Source: Methylophilus sp. (GTDB taxonomy: Bacteria; Pseudomonadota; Gammaproteobacteria; Burkholderiales; Methylophilaceae). Taken from it: a stretch of 64,000 nucleotides of DNA. How positions within the stretch are numbered: position 1 is the stretch's first letter; each line of letters starts with the position of its first letter. Below, one piece after another: positions 38,295-46,390 of this stretch. Made by a program: the position numbers and the translations under genes. The notes beneath the pieces were generated by a model, which worked only from the letters and a program-made list of their open reading frames with translations, ran no database searches and had not been told where the DNA came from. The DNA lies in the NCBI RefSeq assembly GCF_008015755.1, contig NZ_SSGF01000030.1:1-64000 (forward strand), written 5' to 3'.

Positions 38295-38345
38295 CCGTCA
38301 TATAAGCTTCATGCCAGTGAAAACTTTCTGACATACAGTTTTTCA
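38295..38345 (+). promoter_or_regulatory. Pho-box-like tandem repeats upstream of the PEP-CTERM/alkaline phosphatase genes
   Basis: CCGTCAT (38295), GCTTCAT (38306), CTGACAT (38328) and TTTTTCA (38339) lie in an 11-bp register, as PhoB half-sites of consensus CTGTCAT do. The match is partial. Place before a phosphatase gene supports phosphate control. Confidence 0.5.
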
Positions 38346-38425
38346 AGAATGCTCATGGTGACACAGCGCTCACACGGTGCTGTGGCAGACAATATTTAAT
38401 TAAGCATTCAGAGAGGAAGTTCAGA

Positions 38426-39169
38426 ATGAAGCTAAAACCATGGGTGTTGGCAGGTTTGCTCGGCGCAGCAGCACTGTCTCAGGCACAGGCAGCAGAGTTG
38501 ATTCAAAACGGTGGGTTTGAGGTGCAGGGTGTAGATAGCTACGACATCTCTGGCTGGCAAGTCGGCGAGCAAGGCTTTTTGGGTGGCGTGTTGTCAGAAT
38601 CCGGTACGGTGTCAGAAGTGACTGGCAACACAACGGTTGGCGCTTATCAAGGCAGCTACTATGGCCTGCTGGATAACTATGGCCTCGCGGCTAGCGTGCT
38701 GTATCAGTCATTTACCACCGCGGCTGTGAGCCAGGCGACCTTGTCATTCCAGATGTTTGTGAATAACCAGTATGCGACGACCGAGATCGATGCCGCAGGC
38801 CTGGATTACAGCGTAGACGCGACTGACCATGCGAACCAGCACGTGCGTGTCGATGTGCTCAAGGCTGGCAGCGATCCATTCTCTACCAATAGCGCAGATA
38901 TCCTGCAAACACTGTATGTGGGTGGCGCCAATGGTGGCCTGGCAGTCAATGACTACGTTAACTATCAGTTTGACCTCTCATCTGCACTGGCAGGCGGTGG
39001 TAGCTATGTGTTGCGCTTTGCCACGGTGGCTAACCAGGGCTCACTGCAACTGGGTCTGGATAACGTCAGCTTGCAAACGGTTTCATCGGTGCCAGAAGCA
39101 GATACCAATGCCTTGATGCTGGCTGGCTTAGGGTTGATGGCGGCAGTGATGCGTCGTCGCTATTCATAA
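38426..39169 (+). CDS. PEP-CTERM sorting-domain exported protein
   Basis: A 247-residue exported protein. The signal peptide (1-22, ending AQAAE) is followed by a beta-rich domain beginning LIQNGGFEVQG, a carbohydrate-binding-like start common in PEP-CTERM proteins. The C-terminus has the sorting signal: VPEADTN (a PEAxT form of the PEP motif), a hydrophobic helix ALMLAGLGLMAAVM and a basic end RRRYS. Exosortase in the inner membrane is expected to cut and anchor or release it; no exosortase is in the window. AGAGAGGAAG lies before the ATG. The phosphatase gene follows 34 bp later. Confidence 0.9.
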   Translation: MKLKPWVLAGLLGAAALSQAQAAELIQNGGFEVQGVDSYDISGWQVGEQGFLGGVLSESGTVSEVTGNTTVGAYQGSYYGLLDNYGLAASVLYQSFTTAAVSQATLSFQMFVNNQYATTEIDAAGLDYSVDATDHANQHVRVDVLKAGSDPFSTNSADILQTLYVGGANGGLAVNDYVNYQFDLSSALAGGGSYVLRFATVANQGSLQLGLDNVSLQTVSSVPEADTNALMLAGLGLMAAVMRRRYS

Positions 39170-39203
39170 CTTACAATATTAAAACCTGATAAAGGAAATG
39201 ATC

Positions 39204-40742
39204 ATGCAATTGTTTAATGTAAAACGCACTGCCATGGTAGCCATGCTGCTGGGCTCACAACTGTTGTCTTCTGCAGCGATGGCTGAAGATGCACAGTTTT
39301 GGCTGAATGATGGTGCAGCTAGCCTGAATGACAGCAAAAAACTGGTTCCAAACGCTAAAAAAGCCAAAAACGTGATTTTGTTTGTTGGTGACGGCATGGG
39401 TATCTCTACCGTGACTGGCGCACGCATTTTTGAAGGTCAACTCAAAGGCATCGACGGTGAGCGTCATAAACTGTCTTTTGAAGAGTTTCCTTATGTTGCA
39501 CTGTCTAAAACGTATTCTACCAATCAGCAAACGGCTGACTCTGCGCCAACCATGACCGCCATCATCTCCGGCGTCAAAACCAATGATGGTATTTTGTCAT
39601 TGAACCAGTCTGTCGCGCGTAACGAGCCTAGCCCAGCCGTATTAAACGCTAACAAAGTAACGACTTTGCTGGAGCAGGCCGAGCAAGCCGGTAAATCTAC
39701 TGGTGTGGTGTCTACTGCGCGCATCACCCACGCCACGCCAGCTGCGACTTATGCCCATATTTCTAACCGTGACTGGGAAGCTAACGCTAACCTAACCGCT
39801 GCGGCTGCCAGCAACGGTGTGAAGGATATTGCTGCACAATTGATTGATAATTTTGGTAACGGCAAAATCGGTGACGGCATTGACGTCGTGTTTGGTGGTG
39901 GCCGTAGCTACTTCCTGCCTAACAGCATGACCGATATCGAAGGCACCAAAGGCCGCCGTACCGATGGCCGTAACCTGACACAAGAATACGTGAGCAAGTT
40001 TGGTGGCGTGTATATTGAGAACCAGACGGCATTTAATGCACTGAACCCGGCCACGACGACCAAAGTATTGGGCCTGTTCAATCCATCGCACATGGAATAC
40101 GAGCAAGACCGTCCTAACGATATCGCTGGCGAGCCTTCACTGGCTGAGATGACCGGCAAGGCGATTGATATCCTCAAGAAAAACCAGAACGGTTACTTTT
40201 TGATGGTAGAAGGCGGCCGTATTGACCATGCTTCACATGCAGGTAACGCCTACCGCACCTTTAAAGATGCCGTGGCATTGTCTGATGCAGTGCGTGAAGC
40301 GGCCTCCAAGGTCAATATGAACGACACATTGATCATTGTCACGGCTGACCATAGCCACACCTTGACCATTGGTGGTTATCCAAAACGTGGCAACCCGATT
40401 CTGGGCAAAGTGGTTGAACCAGGTAAAACAACGCCAACGCTGGCAGCAGATGGCAAGCCTTACACCACAGTGAGCTTTGCTAACGGCCCTGGCTACCACA
40501 CCAACTCCCCAGGCGATGCGGTGTACAACGAGTCTATCGCTGCTGGTCGTGTAGTGGATATGTCTGGCGTGGATACTGAAGATCCTGATTTCCACCAGGA
40601 AGCGTTGGTCCCATTGAGCTCAGAAACCCATGCCGGTGAAGAGGTTGCGATTTACGCGGTTGGCCCTAAAGCCTACCTGGTACACGGTGTGCAAGAACAG
40701 AGCTATATCTACCAAGTGATGAAAGATGCTTTTGGCTTCTAA
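39204..40742 (+). CDS. Alkaline phosphatase, periplasmic
   Basis: A 512-residue exported alkaline phosphatase (PhoA superfamily). A signal peptide ends SSAAMAED (about residue 28). Metal and catalytic residues are visible: FVGDGMG near the N-terminus, the nucleophile serine in TADSAPTMTA, VEGGRIDHASHAGN, TADHSH, and the zinc histidine in GYHTNSPG. It cleaves phosphate monoesters outside the cytoplasm. The start at 39204 is preferred because GGA lies about 8 nt before it; an ATG at 39198 overlaps that site. It lies downstream of a PEP-CTERM gene and Pho-box-like repeats. A hairpin follows the stop, then a secreted protein. Confidence 0.94.
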   Translation: MQLFNVKRTAMVAMLLGSQLLSSAAMAEDAQFWLNDGAASLNDSKKLVPNAKKAKNVILFVGDGMGISTVTGARIFEGQLKGIDGERHKLSFEEFPYVALSKTYSTNQQTADSAPTMTAIISGVKTNDGILSLNQSVARNEPSPAVLNANKVTTLLEQAEQAGKSTGVVSTARITHATPAATYAHISNRDWEANANLTAAAASNGVKDIAAQLIDNFGNGKIGDGIDVVFGGGRSYFLPNSMTDIEGTKGRRTDGRNLTQEYVSKFGGVYIENQTAFNALNPATTTKVLGLFNPSHMEYEQDRPNDIAGEPSLAEMTGKAIDILKKNQNGYFLMVEGGRIDHASHAGNAYRTFKDAVALSDAVREAASKVNMNDTLIIVTADHSHTLTIGGYPKRGNPILGKVVEPGKTTPTLAADGKPYTTVSFANGPGYHTNSPGDAVYNESIAAGRVVDMSGVDTEDPDFHQEALVPLSSETHAGEEVAIYAVGPKAYLVHGVQEQSYIYQVMKDAFGF

Positions 40743-40774
40743 ATGGCAGTACGCTGTTAAATAGCAAGTAATGG

Positions 40775-40797
40775 CAGGGCAGCTTGTGGCTGCCCTG
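40775..40797 (+). terminator. Hairpin between the phosphatase and the next gene, without U-tract
   Basis: CAGGGCAGC, a TTGTG loop and GCTGCCCTG form a 9-bp perfect stem. No T-run follows, so it may protect the phosphatase mRNA 3' end or attenuate rather than terminate. Confidence 0.55.
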
Positions 40798-40822
40798 ATC
40801 CCTTTGGTTGGAATGGAAAAAC

Positions 40823-41566
40823 ATGATATTGAAAAAATCCGCTGGATGTCTGGCACTACTGTTAATGAGCGCTGCCGCCATGGCAGATGACGTAGTGAAT
40901 GCGCGTTATGAAACCGTGCAATGTGCGTCACCCTGCAAGGCCGAAGAAGCCAAACATATACAGTGGTGGCTGATGCGTGACACCAATCAGGTGGAGATCC
41001 GCAATCTGTATCAAAACGGTGAGCCTGCACATCACAGCAGTCTGTGGCTGAAAAAACCAGCCGGGCAAATGAATTATGTGTATTTGATGCACGACGAACG
41101 TCGCGCGATTGATTATGCCGATGTCGATTTGAAATTACTGTCTATCAAGACCGATGAGCCGTTCTGGCAGTTAAAGTCGCAATTGGTCAGCGACAGTGAA
41201 TTGGCCAGTTTGCAAAAAGTGGCCGCAGAGACCAGCACGCAGTATGGTTATCCGGTAGAAAAATACGTGGGCACATTAGGTGATGGCATCCGCAGCGAAG
41301 TCTGGTGGATTCCGGCCTTGAAACTGCCTTATAAAGTGGCATATACCTATCCGCAGCACACGGTGAATATCCAGTTGCAGGCACTGCAACCGGCCGCCAA
41401 GGCAGGCCAGCCGGTAGAGATCGCGCCTGCCACCTCGCTGACGGCATTGAGCAACTACCAGCATGTGGATTATGCTGACCTCGGCGATATGGAGCACAAT
41501 CCTTCTGAAATGCAGTGGCTGGCCAAAGCGCACGGCGCGCCTGGCTTGCAGGGGCATAGTCACTAG
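40823..41566 (+). CDS. Exported protein of unknown function
   Basis: A 247-residue protein with a signal peptide (residues 1-20, ending AAAMADD). The mature part starts with a cysteine pair in VQCASPCKAEEAKHIQWWLM, likely a disulfide or metal site, and is rich in Tyr and Trp; the segments GYPVEKYVGTLGDGIRSEVWWIP (quoted as YPVEKYVGTLGDG and SEVWWIPALKLPYKV) look structured. The C-terminus ends HGAPGLQGHSH. No family is recognised. It lies 80 bp after the phosphatase, probably on the same transcript; GGAA lies 10 nt before the ATG. A role with the phosphatase is only suggested by position. Confidence 0.7.
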   Translation: MILKKSAGCLALLLMSAAAMADDVVNARYETVQCASPCKAEEAKHIQWWLMRDTNQVEIRNLYQNGEPAHHSSLWLKKPAGQMNYVYLMHDERRAIDYADVDLKLLSIKTDEPFWQLKSQLVSDSELASLQKVAAETSTQYGYPVEKYVGTLGDGIRSEVWWIPALKLPYKVAYTYPQHTVNIQLQALQPAAKAGQPVEIAPATSLTALSNYQHVDYADLGDMEHNPSEMQWLAKAHGAPGLQGHSH

Positions 41567-41620
41567 GTTTCGCCTGTTTTGCAGGCGCACTGTCACTAAA
41601 TTGCTCGCTTAATCTTTCAC

Positions 41621-41658
41621 CCGCATCGACGTAGCGAATTTGTGCTACGTCGATGTGG
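41621..41658. repeat. Long perfect hairpin before rmuC
   Basis: CATCGACGTAGC (41624-41635) pairs with GCTACGTCGATG (41644-41655) around an 8-nt loop and extends by one G-U and two C-G pairs to 15 bp. It lies 54 nt after the previous gene and 30 nt before the rmuC start, overlapping the -35 region of that gene. No T-run. Confidence 0.7.
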
Positions 41659-41687
41659 CGTACACGGTCATCGGCTATAATGCCGCC

Positions 41688-43043
41688 ATGACGCTTCAAA
41701 TTATTCAGTTACTCCTGTTGTTGCTCGTGATTGCCATGCAGGTCTGGCAGTGGCGCACGCAGCAGCAAGCCGCACAGCAGGCTCTTGCACAACTACTTTC
41801 CCAACAGCTAGAAGAAAAACACCGTTTGATGATGAGCGAGATGCACCAATCGCTTAATCAACTGGCAGACCGATTGCAAAGCTTAAATACCGATCAGCAG
41901 GATCGTTTGCGCGCGCAGTTATCACAAGAGCTCACCGCCACCCGCGAAGCCATGCAAGCCTTACAAGTCGCGCAGCGTGACCATTTAAGCCAGAGTAGCG
42001 ATCAACTCAGCCTGAGTTTGCGTAATGGTTTGTCCGAGCAAGGCATGTTGCAGCAAAATTTGCTTAAAACCGCCTTGCAAACCACCACGCAAAGCCTGAC
42101 GCAAAGCATCGAGTCACTGACCAAGATTGTAGATAACCGTCTGGAAGAAATGAGCGGCAAAGTTTCTGTGCGCCTGGAAGAGGGCTTTAAAAAAACCAAC
42201 GAGACTTTTGTCAGCGTCATGGAGCGTTTGGCCACCATTGATGAAGCGCAAAAGAAAATTGATGGTCTGAGTGTGAATGTGGTGAGTTTGCAAGAGCTGC
42301 TGGGTGACAAACGCAGCCGTGGAGCCTATGGCGAGGTGCAGTTGGAAGGCCTGGTGCGCAATGTGTTGCCCGCCAGCAGCTTTGCTATGCAGCATACCTT
42401 AAGCAATGGCGCGCGCGTGGACTGTGCCTTGTTCTTACCTGAGCCGACTGGCACCGTTGCAGTAGACAGTAAATTTCCGCTGGAAAATTATCACCGTATG
42501 ATTGATAGCAGTCTGGGCGAATTGGTGCAGGCGCAGGCTTCCAAATTGTTTAAAGCTGATATTAAAAAACATATCGACGACATCAGCACTAAATACATTA
42601 TCGCCAATGAGACTTCTGACGGTGCGGTGATGTTTATTCCGGCTGAAGCGGTGTTTGCCGAGATTCATGCCTACCATGGCGATGTGGTCGATTACGCCAT
42701 GCAAAAACGGGTGTGGCTGGTGTCACCCACCACCTTGATGGCGGTGCTCAATACCGCACGGGCGGTGCTTAAAGATGTCGAGATGCGTAAGCAGGTGCAT
42801 ATCATTAAAGATGAGTTGGGCAAATTAAGTAAAGATTTTGACCGCTTTGATACTCGCATGAAAAAACTGGCCGATAATATCCGCCAGGCACATGAAAACG
42901 CACAGGATGTGCATATCAGCAGCCAGAAAATTTCCAGGCGTTTTGCCCAGATTGAAAAAGTCGAACTGGCGCAGACCGCAGGCTTGGAAGCCCTGGAAAT
43001 GCTGGATGAATTAGACGAGGCTGGAAAGAATACTCCCACATGA
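41688..43043 (+). CDS. rmuC: DNA recombination protein RmuC
   Basis: RmuC is a membrane-anchored, coiled-coil protein with a restriction-nuclease-like core that limits inverted-repeat recombination in Escherichia coli. An N-terminal helix (residues 4-20, IIQLLLLLLVIAM), a long coiled coil (to about 190) and the core with GDKRSRGAYGEVQLEGL and VDSKFPLENY are all seen. About 451 residues. The start at 41688 follows a TATAAT by six bases, so the message may be leaderless. It overlaps moaD by four bases. Confidence 0.92.
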   Translation: MTLQIIQLLLLLLVIAMQVWQWRTQQQAAQQALAQLLSQQLEEKHRLMMSEMHQSLNQLADRLQSLNTDQQDRLRAQLSQELTATREAMQALQVAQRDHLSQSSDQLSLSLRNGLSEQGMLQQNLLKTALQTTTQSLTQSIESLTKIVDNRLEEMSGKVSVRLEEGFKKTNETFVSVMERLATIDEAQKKIDGLSVNVVSLQELLGDKRSRGAYGEVQLEGLVRNVLPASSFAMQHTLSNGARVDCALFLPEPTGTVAVDSKFPLENYHRMIDSSLGELVQAQASKLFKADIKKHIDDISTKYIIANETSDGAVMFIPAEAVFAEIHAYHGDVVDYAMQKRVWLVSPTTLMAVLNTARAVLKDVEMRKQVHIIKDELGKLSKDFDRFDTRMKKLADNIRQAHENAQDVHISSQKISRRFAQIEKVELAQTAGLEALEMLDELDEAGKNTPT

Positions 43044-43297
43044 ATATCACCATTTTATATTTCGCTCGCATCAAAGAAGTCGTCAATTACTCCTCTGAAG
43101 AGGTGGCGTTGCCAGACGGCGTAGAAACTATCGTCGCACTCAAGTCCTGGCTGTCCGGCCGTGGTGACACCTGGCAAAAGCTGTTTAGTGGCGGCGGGGT
43201 TGTGCGTGCAGCCATTAACCATGAGTTGGTGGATGACATGGCTACCTTTGAGGATGGCGATGAGGTGGCGTTTTTTCCGCCAGTAACCGGAGGCTGA
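43040..43297 (+). CDS. moaD: Molybdopterin synthase small subunit
   Basis: MoaD is a ubiquitin-fold sulfur carrier; its C-terminal glycine is thiocarboxylated to donate sulfur to precursor Z. The 85-residue protein ends VTGG, the required terminus. The start overlaps rmuC (ATGA) and the next gene is moaE after 1 bp, so translation is coupled. Confidence 0.96.
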   Translation: MNITILYFARIKEVVNYSSEEVALPDGVETIVALKSWLSGRGDTWQKLFSGGGVVRAAINHELVDDMATFEDGDEVAFFPPVTGG

Positions 43298-43298
43298 T

Positions 43299-43790
43299 TT
43301 GAGCGAATCTGTTTATCTTAATATCTCGGTGCAGCCAGAGGATTTTGAGATTGGCACTGAGTTGCAGCAACTGCGCGCCGCCACGCCGCAAGCGGGAGCA
43401 CTCGTCAACTTTGTCGGGCTGGTGCGAGAGATGTCTGCCGCTGGCCAAATCAGCGAGATGGTGATTGAACATTACCCAGCCATGACCGAAAAAGCCTTAC
43501 AGCAGATTGCACAACAAGCCGCACAACGCTGGTCGCTGCTGGGCATACGCATGATTCATCGCGTTGGGCCACTCACGGCACAGGCGCAGATTGTGCTGGT
43601 GGCGGTCACCAGTTTGCATCGGCAAGCCGCGTTTGAAGCTTGCGCTTTTATGATGGATTATTTAAAAACAGAGGCGCCTTTCTGGAAAAAAGAAATTGGT
43701 GGTTTTGGTCAGCACTGGGTTGAGGCCCGGGTGTCCGATGAACAAGCAAAACAACAGTGGCAAAAGAATAGTGGAAAGTCTCCTACATGA
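43299..43790 (+). CDS. moaE: Molybdopterin synthase catalytic subunit (TTG start)
   Basis: MoaE inserts two sulfurs from MoaD into precursor Z. The active-site lysine is in APFWKKEIGG, and ALVNFVGLVREM is the conserved N-terminal block. 163 residues. The start is TTG with CGGAGG 6-7 nt upstream, one base after the moaD stop. The stop overlaps the Lon-like gene. Confidence 0.95.
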   Translation: MSESVYLNISVQPEDFEIGTELQQLRAATPQAGALVNFVGLVREMSAAGQISEMVIEHYPAMTEKALQQIAQQAAQRWSLLGIRMIHRVGPLTAQAQIVLVAVTSLHRQAAFEACAFMMDYLKTEAPFWKKEIGGFGQHWVEARVSDEQAKQQWQKNSGKSPT

Positions 43791-45952
43791 TGCAAGTACT
43801 GAGTCCTAATGAAATGACGGTTTCTTACAAACTGTCGCCCATGTCGTTTGAATCTACCGCAGAGCTGCTGGATGCCGCAGACCTGGGGCTCAACGATTAC
43901 GGCTGGAAATTGCAGCCTGAGGCGCAAAAAACATTAATGATGGGGCTGTCGCTGGCGCAAGCGGGCTGTAATGTGCTGGTGCTGGGCACGCCAGGCTCCG
44001 GCCGCGCTGCGCTGACCATGGCGGCGATGAAGGCGTCGGCGGTCACCGGCATTGATAGCTCATTGACCGACCTGGTGGCGCTTTACGATTTTAGTCAGCA
44101 ATCCTCGGTGAACTATATTAAATTACCTGCCGGGCTGGGGGCGCAATTGCGCACGGTGATGGATTCTTTTATCAAGACACTGATTGCTGAGATGCAGCAG
44201 TGGATTGATGCCAGTGGTCAGGTCAATCTGTCACAAGCGGAAACCTGGCTGGAAGAGCGCGTGGATGGCTTGCGTTCACAATTAAGCAGTGCCAAGTTAT
44301 CGCCCTTTTTCAATCTCATCAAGCCGGAAGTGCTGGCTTATTTGCAAGCCTGGCAGCAAGTGGGTAACGATGGCGACAATGGCGCCGATAGCATTGTGAA
44401 TGAGGGCTTTTTATCGCGCTTTCGCGTGAATTTGCTGGTAGATCAGCGCGCTAATCTCACTTCAGGCGTTAAGCAGCCCGTGGTCGAAGAAAAAGACCCC
44501 GGATTTGCCGCCTTGTTTGGCATGATAGAGACGGCCGCCGGTGAATCGGCACAATGGCCGGAGTTTTTGCGTTTGCGCGCCGGCAGCTTGCACCAGGCCG
44601 ATGGTGGCATGCTGCTGTTGCATTTGCGTGACCTGATGCAGGATGAAAGCAACGGCAGTGCCTTGCTGGAAAAACTATACCGTTTGATGCGCAATCGCGA
44701 AGTGCAGATTGAAGACTGGGCCAACCACGCCCAGCAAGGCGCTGGTGGCAATCGCCATAGCGCGCTGCCTGTGCATGTGAAAATTGTCATGATTGCCAGC
44801 CGCGAAGATTATTACGATTGCCTGGAAGCACAGCCGGATTTCTTTGATTTCTTTCCGATTAAAGTGGAGTTTGAAGATCGCGTTAGCGCCACGCTGGATA
44901 ATTACGCCTGGATTGCCGGTTACATCGCACGTAAATGCCAGCAGCAGGCGCTGTCGCACTTTAGTGGCGCGGCAGTCAATGTGCTGTTGCAGTTTATGCA
45001 TAGGCTGGAAGAAGATCAGGGCCGCATCAGCACAGGTTTTGCACACTTGGACCAACTCATGCATGAAAGTGCCGCCGTGGCAGCAGAGGCACGCTTGATT
45101 ACTGATGCGCATGTCAAACAGGCCCTGTCAGCCCGCTTGTTGCGCCAGCAGTTTTTTGAGGCGCAGATTCGTGACTCGATTATTGATAACGAATTGCTGA
45201 TTCAGGTACACGGTAACGTGGTGGGCCAGGTCAATGGCTTGACTCATATCGAGTTGGGAGATGCCAGTTTTGGTTCGCCGATCCGCATTACCGCGCGGTG
45301 TTATCCTGGCCGCAGTGGCGTCATTAATATCGACCGCGAAGTGAATATGAGCGGACCGACCCATGATAAGGGCATTTATATTTTACAAAACTGGCTCAGT
45401 GCCAGTTTTTGGGCACTGGCGCCACTGAGCCTGAATGCCTCGCTGGTGTTCGAGCAGGAATATACCGGTGTTGAGGGCGATTCTGCTTCTTGTGCCGAGT
45501 TATTTGCGTTGCTTTCCGCCCTGACTGGCTTGCCAATTAAACAAGGCATGGCCGTGACCGGTGCGCTCAACCAGTTTGGTGAAGTGATGCCGATTGGCGG
45601 TATTAATGAAAAGATTGAGGGTTATTTCCGTGTCTGCGAGGCCTTGGGCTTAAATGGCGAGCAGGGCGTGATTATCCCTAAGCGTAATCAGCGCCACCTG
45701 GTGCTCGATGACAGCGTGGTGACGGCGGTGAATAATGGCATGTTTAAAATCATCGCCATTGATCATGTGCTGGAAGGGATTGCCCACCTGACCGAGTGCG
45801 AAGCCGGGACGCAAGAGACAGATGGCACCTATGCGGGTGATACGCTGATGGCGAAAGCGCAGAATGCCCTCGCCAGCTACCGCCATACCTTGGAGCGTAA
45901 CCAAGCGCGTATGAGTTATTTTCAGCAGCATCAAGACCCTTTGAATCTCTAA
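43787..45952 (+). CDS. Lon-like ATP-dependent protease (AAA_32/Lon-C type)
   Basis: A 721-residue protein related to the stand-alone Lon-like family, not to Lon itself. N-terminal ATPase part: the phosphate loop reads VLGTPGSGRAALTMAA, where arginine replaces the usual Walker A lysine, as is common in this family, and the GGMLLLHLRDLMQDE segment is the Walker B region. The C-terminal S16 protease domain has the Ser-Lys dyad in GVEGDSASCAELFALL and IGGINEKIEGYF. It is slightly shorter than the 780-820 usual. No membrane helix. Translation is coupled to moaE by overlap (ATG at 43787 or 43790), and hslR follows after 4 bp. Substrates unknown. Confidence 0.9.
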   Translation: MMQVLSPNEMTVSYKLSPMSFESTAELLDAADLGLNDYGWKLQPEAQKTLMMGLSLAQAGCNVLVLGTPGSGRAALTMAAMKASAVTGIDSSLTDLVALYDFSQQSSVNYIKLPAGLGAQLRTVMDSFIKTLIAEMQQWIDASGQVNLSQAETWLEERVDGLRSQLSSAKLSPFFNLIKPEVLAYLQAWQQVGNDGDNGADSIVNEGFLSRFRVNLLVDQRANLTSGVKQPVVEEKDPGFAALFGMIETAAGESAQWPEFLRLRAGSLHQADGGMLLLHLRDLMQDESNGSALLEKLYRLMRNREVQIEDWANHAQQGAGGNRHSALPVHVKIVMIASREDYYDCLEAQPDFFDFFPIKVEFEDRVSATLDNYAWIAGYIARKCQQQALSHFSGAAVNVLLQFMHRLEEDQGRISTGFAHLDQLMHESAAVAAEARLITDAHVKQALSARLLRQQFFEAQIRDSIIDNELLIQVHGNVVGQVNGLTHIELGDASFGSPIRITARCYPGRSGVINIDREVNMSGPTHDKGIYILQNWLSASFWALAPLSLNASLVFEQEYTGVEGDSASCAELFALLSALTGLPIKQGMAVTGALNQFGEVMPIGGINEKIEGYFRVCEALGLNGEQGVIIPKRNQRHLVLDDSVVTAVNNGMFKIIAIDHVLEGIAHLTECEAGTQETDGTYAGDTLMAKAQNALASYRHTLERNQARMSYFQQHQDPLNL

Positions 45953-45956
45953 GCGA

Positions 45957-46382
45957 ATGCCACGCACTCATCATCGCAAGCAAGAAGCGCCGCCAGAAAA
46001 GGACGACGGTTGTCGTTTGGATAAATGGTTGTGGGCGGCGCGCTTTTTTAAAACACGCAGCTTGGCCGCCGAAGCGGTGGAGGGCGGTAAAGTGCGTATT
46101 GATGGCGACCGTGCCAAAAATGCGCGCGAAATGAAGCCGGGCATGCGCGTCAGCATCAAAAACAAGGATATGCAGATTGAGGTCGAAGTACTGGCGTTAA
46201 GCAATGTGCGGCGCGGTGCGCCCGAGGCTGCCTTGCTCTATCGCGAAACCGAAGAAAGCCAGCGCATACGCCAGCAGGCACAGGAGACGGGCGCCGACCA
46301 GTTTGCTGAACGTGACCGTGGCCTGGGGCGCCCCACCAAACGGCAGATGCGCGATATCCAGCGCTTTACCGGCCGCGGCTAG
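45957..46382 (+). CDS. hslR: Heat-shock protein 15 (S4 RNA-binding domain)
   Basis: Hsp15 binds 50S subunits carrying a stuck nascent chain and helps recycle them. The S4 domain begins CRLDKWLWAARFFKTRSLA and includes EGGKVRIDGDRAKNAREMKPG, followed by a basic tail GRPTKRQMRDIQRF. 141 residues. It is the last gene of the rmuC-moaD-moaE-lon-like-hslR series. Convergent with the EpsA-like gene with only 8 bp between stops. Confidence 0.92.
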   Translation: MPRTHHRKQEAPPEKDDGCRLDKWLWAARFFKTRSLAAEAVEGGKVRIDGDRAKNAREMKPGMRVSIKNKDMQIEVEVLALSNVRRGAPEAALLYRETEESQRIRQQAQETGADQFAERDRGLGRPTKRQMRDIQRFTGRG

Positions 46383-46390
46383 CTGTTTAG

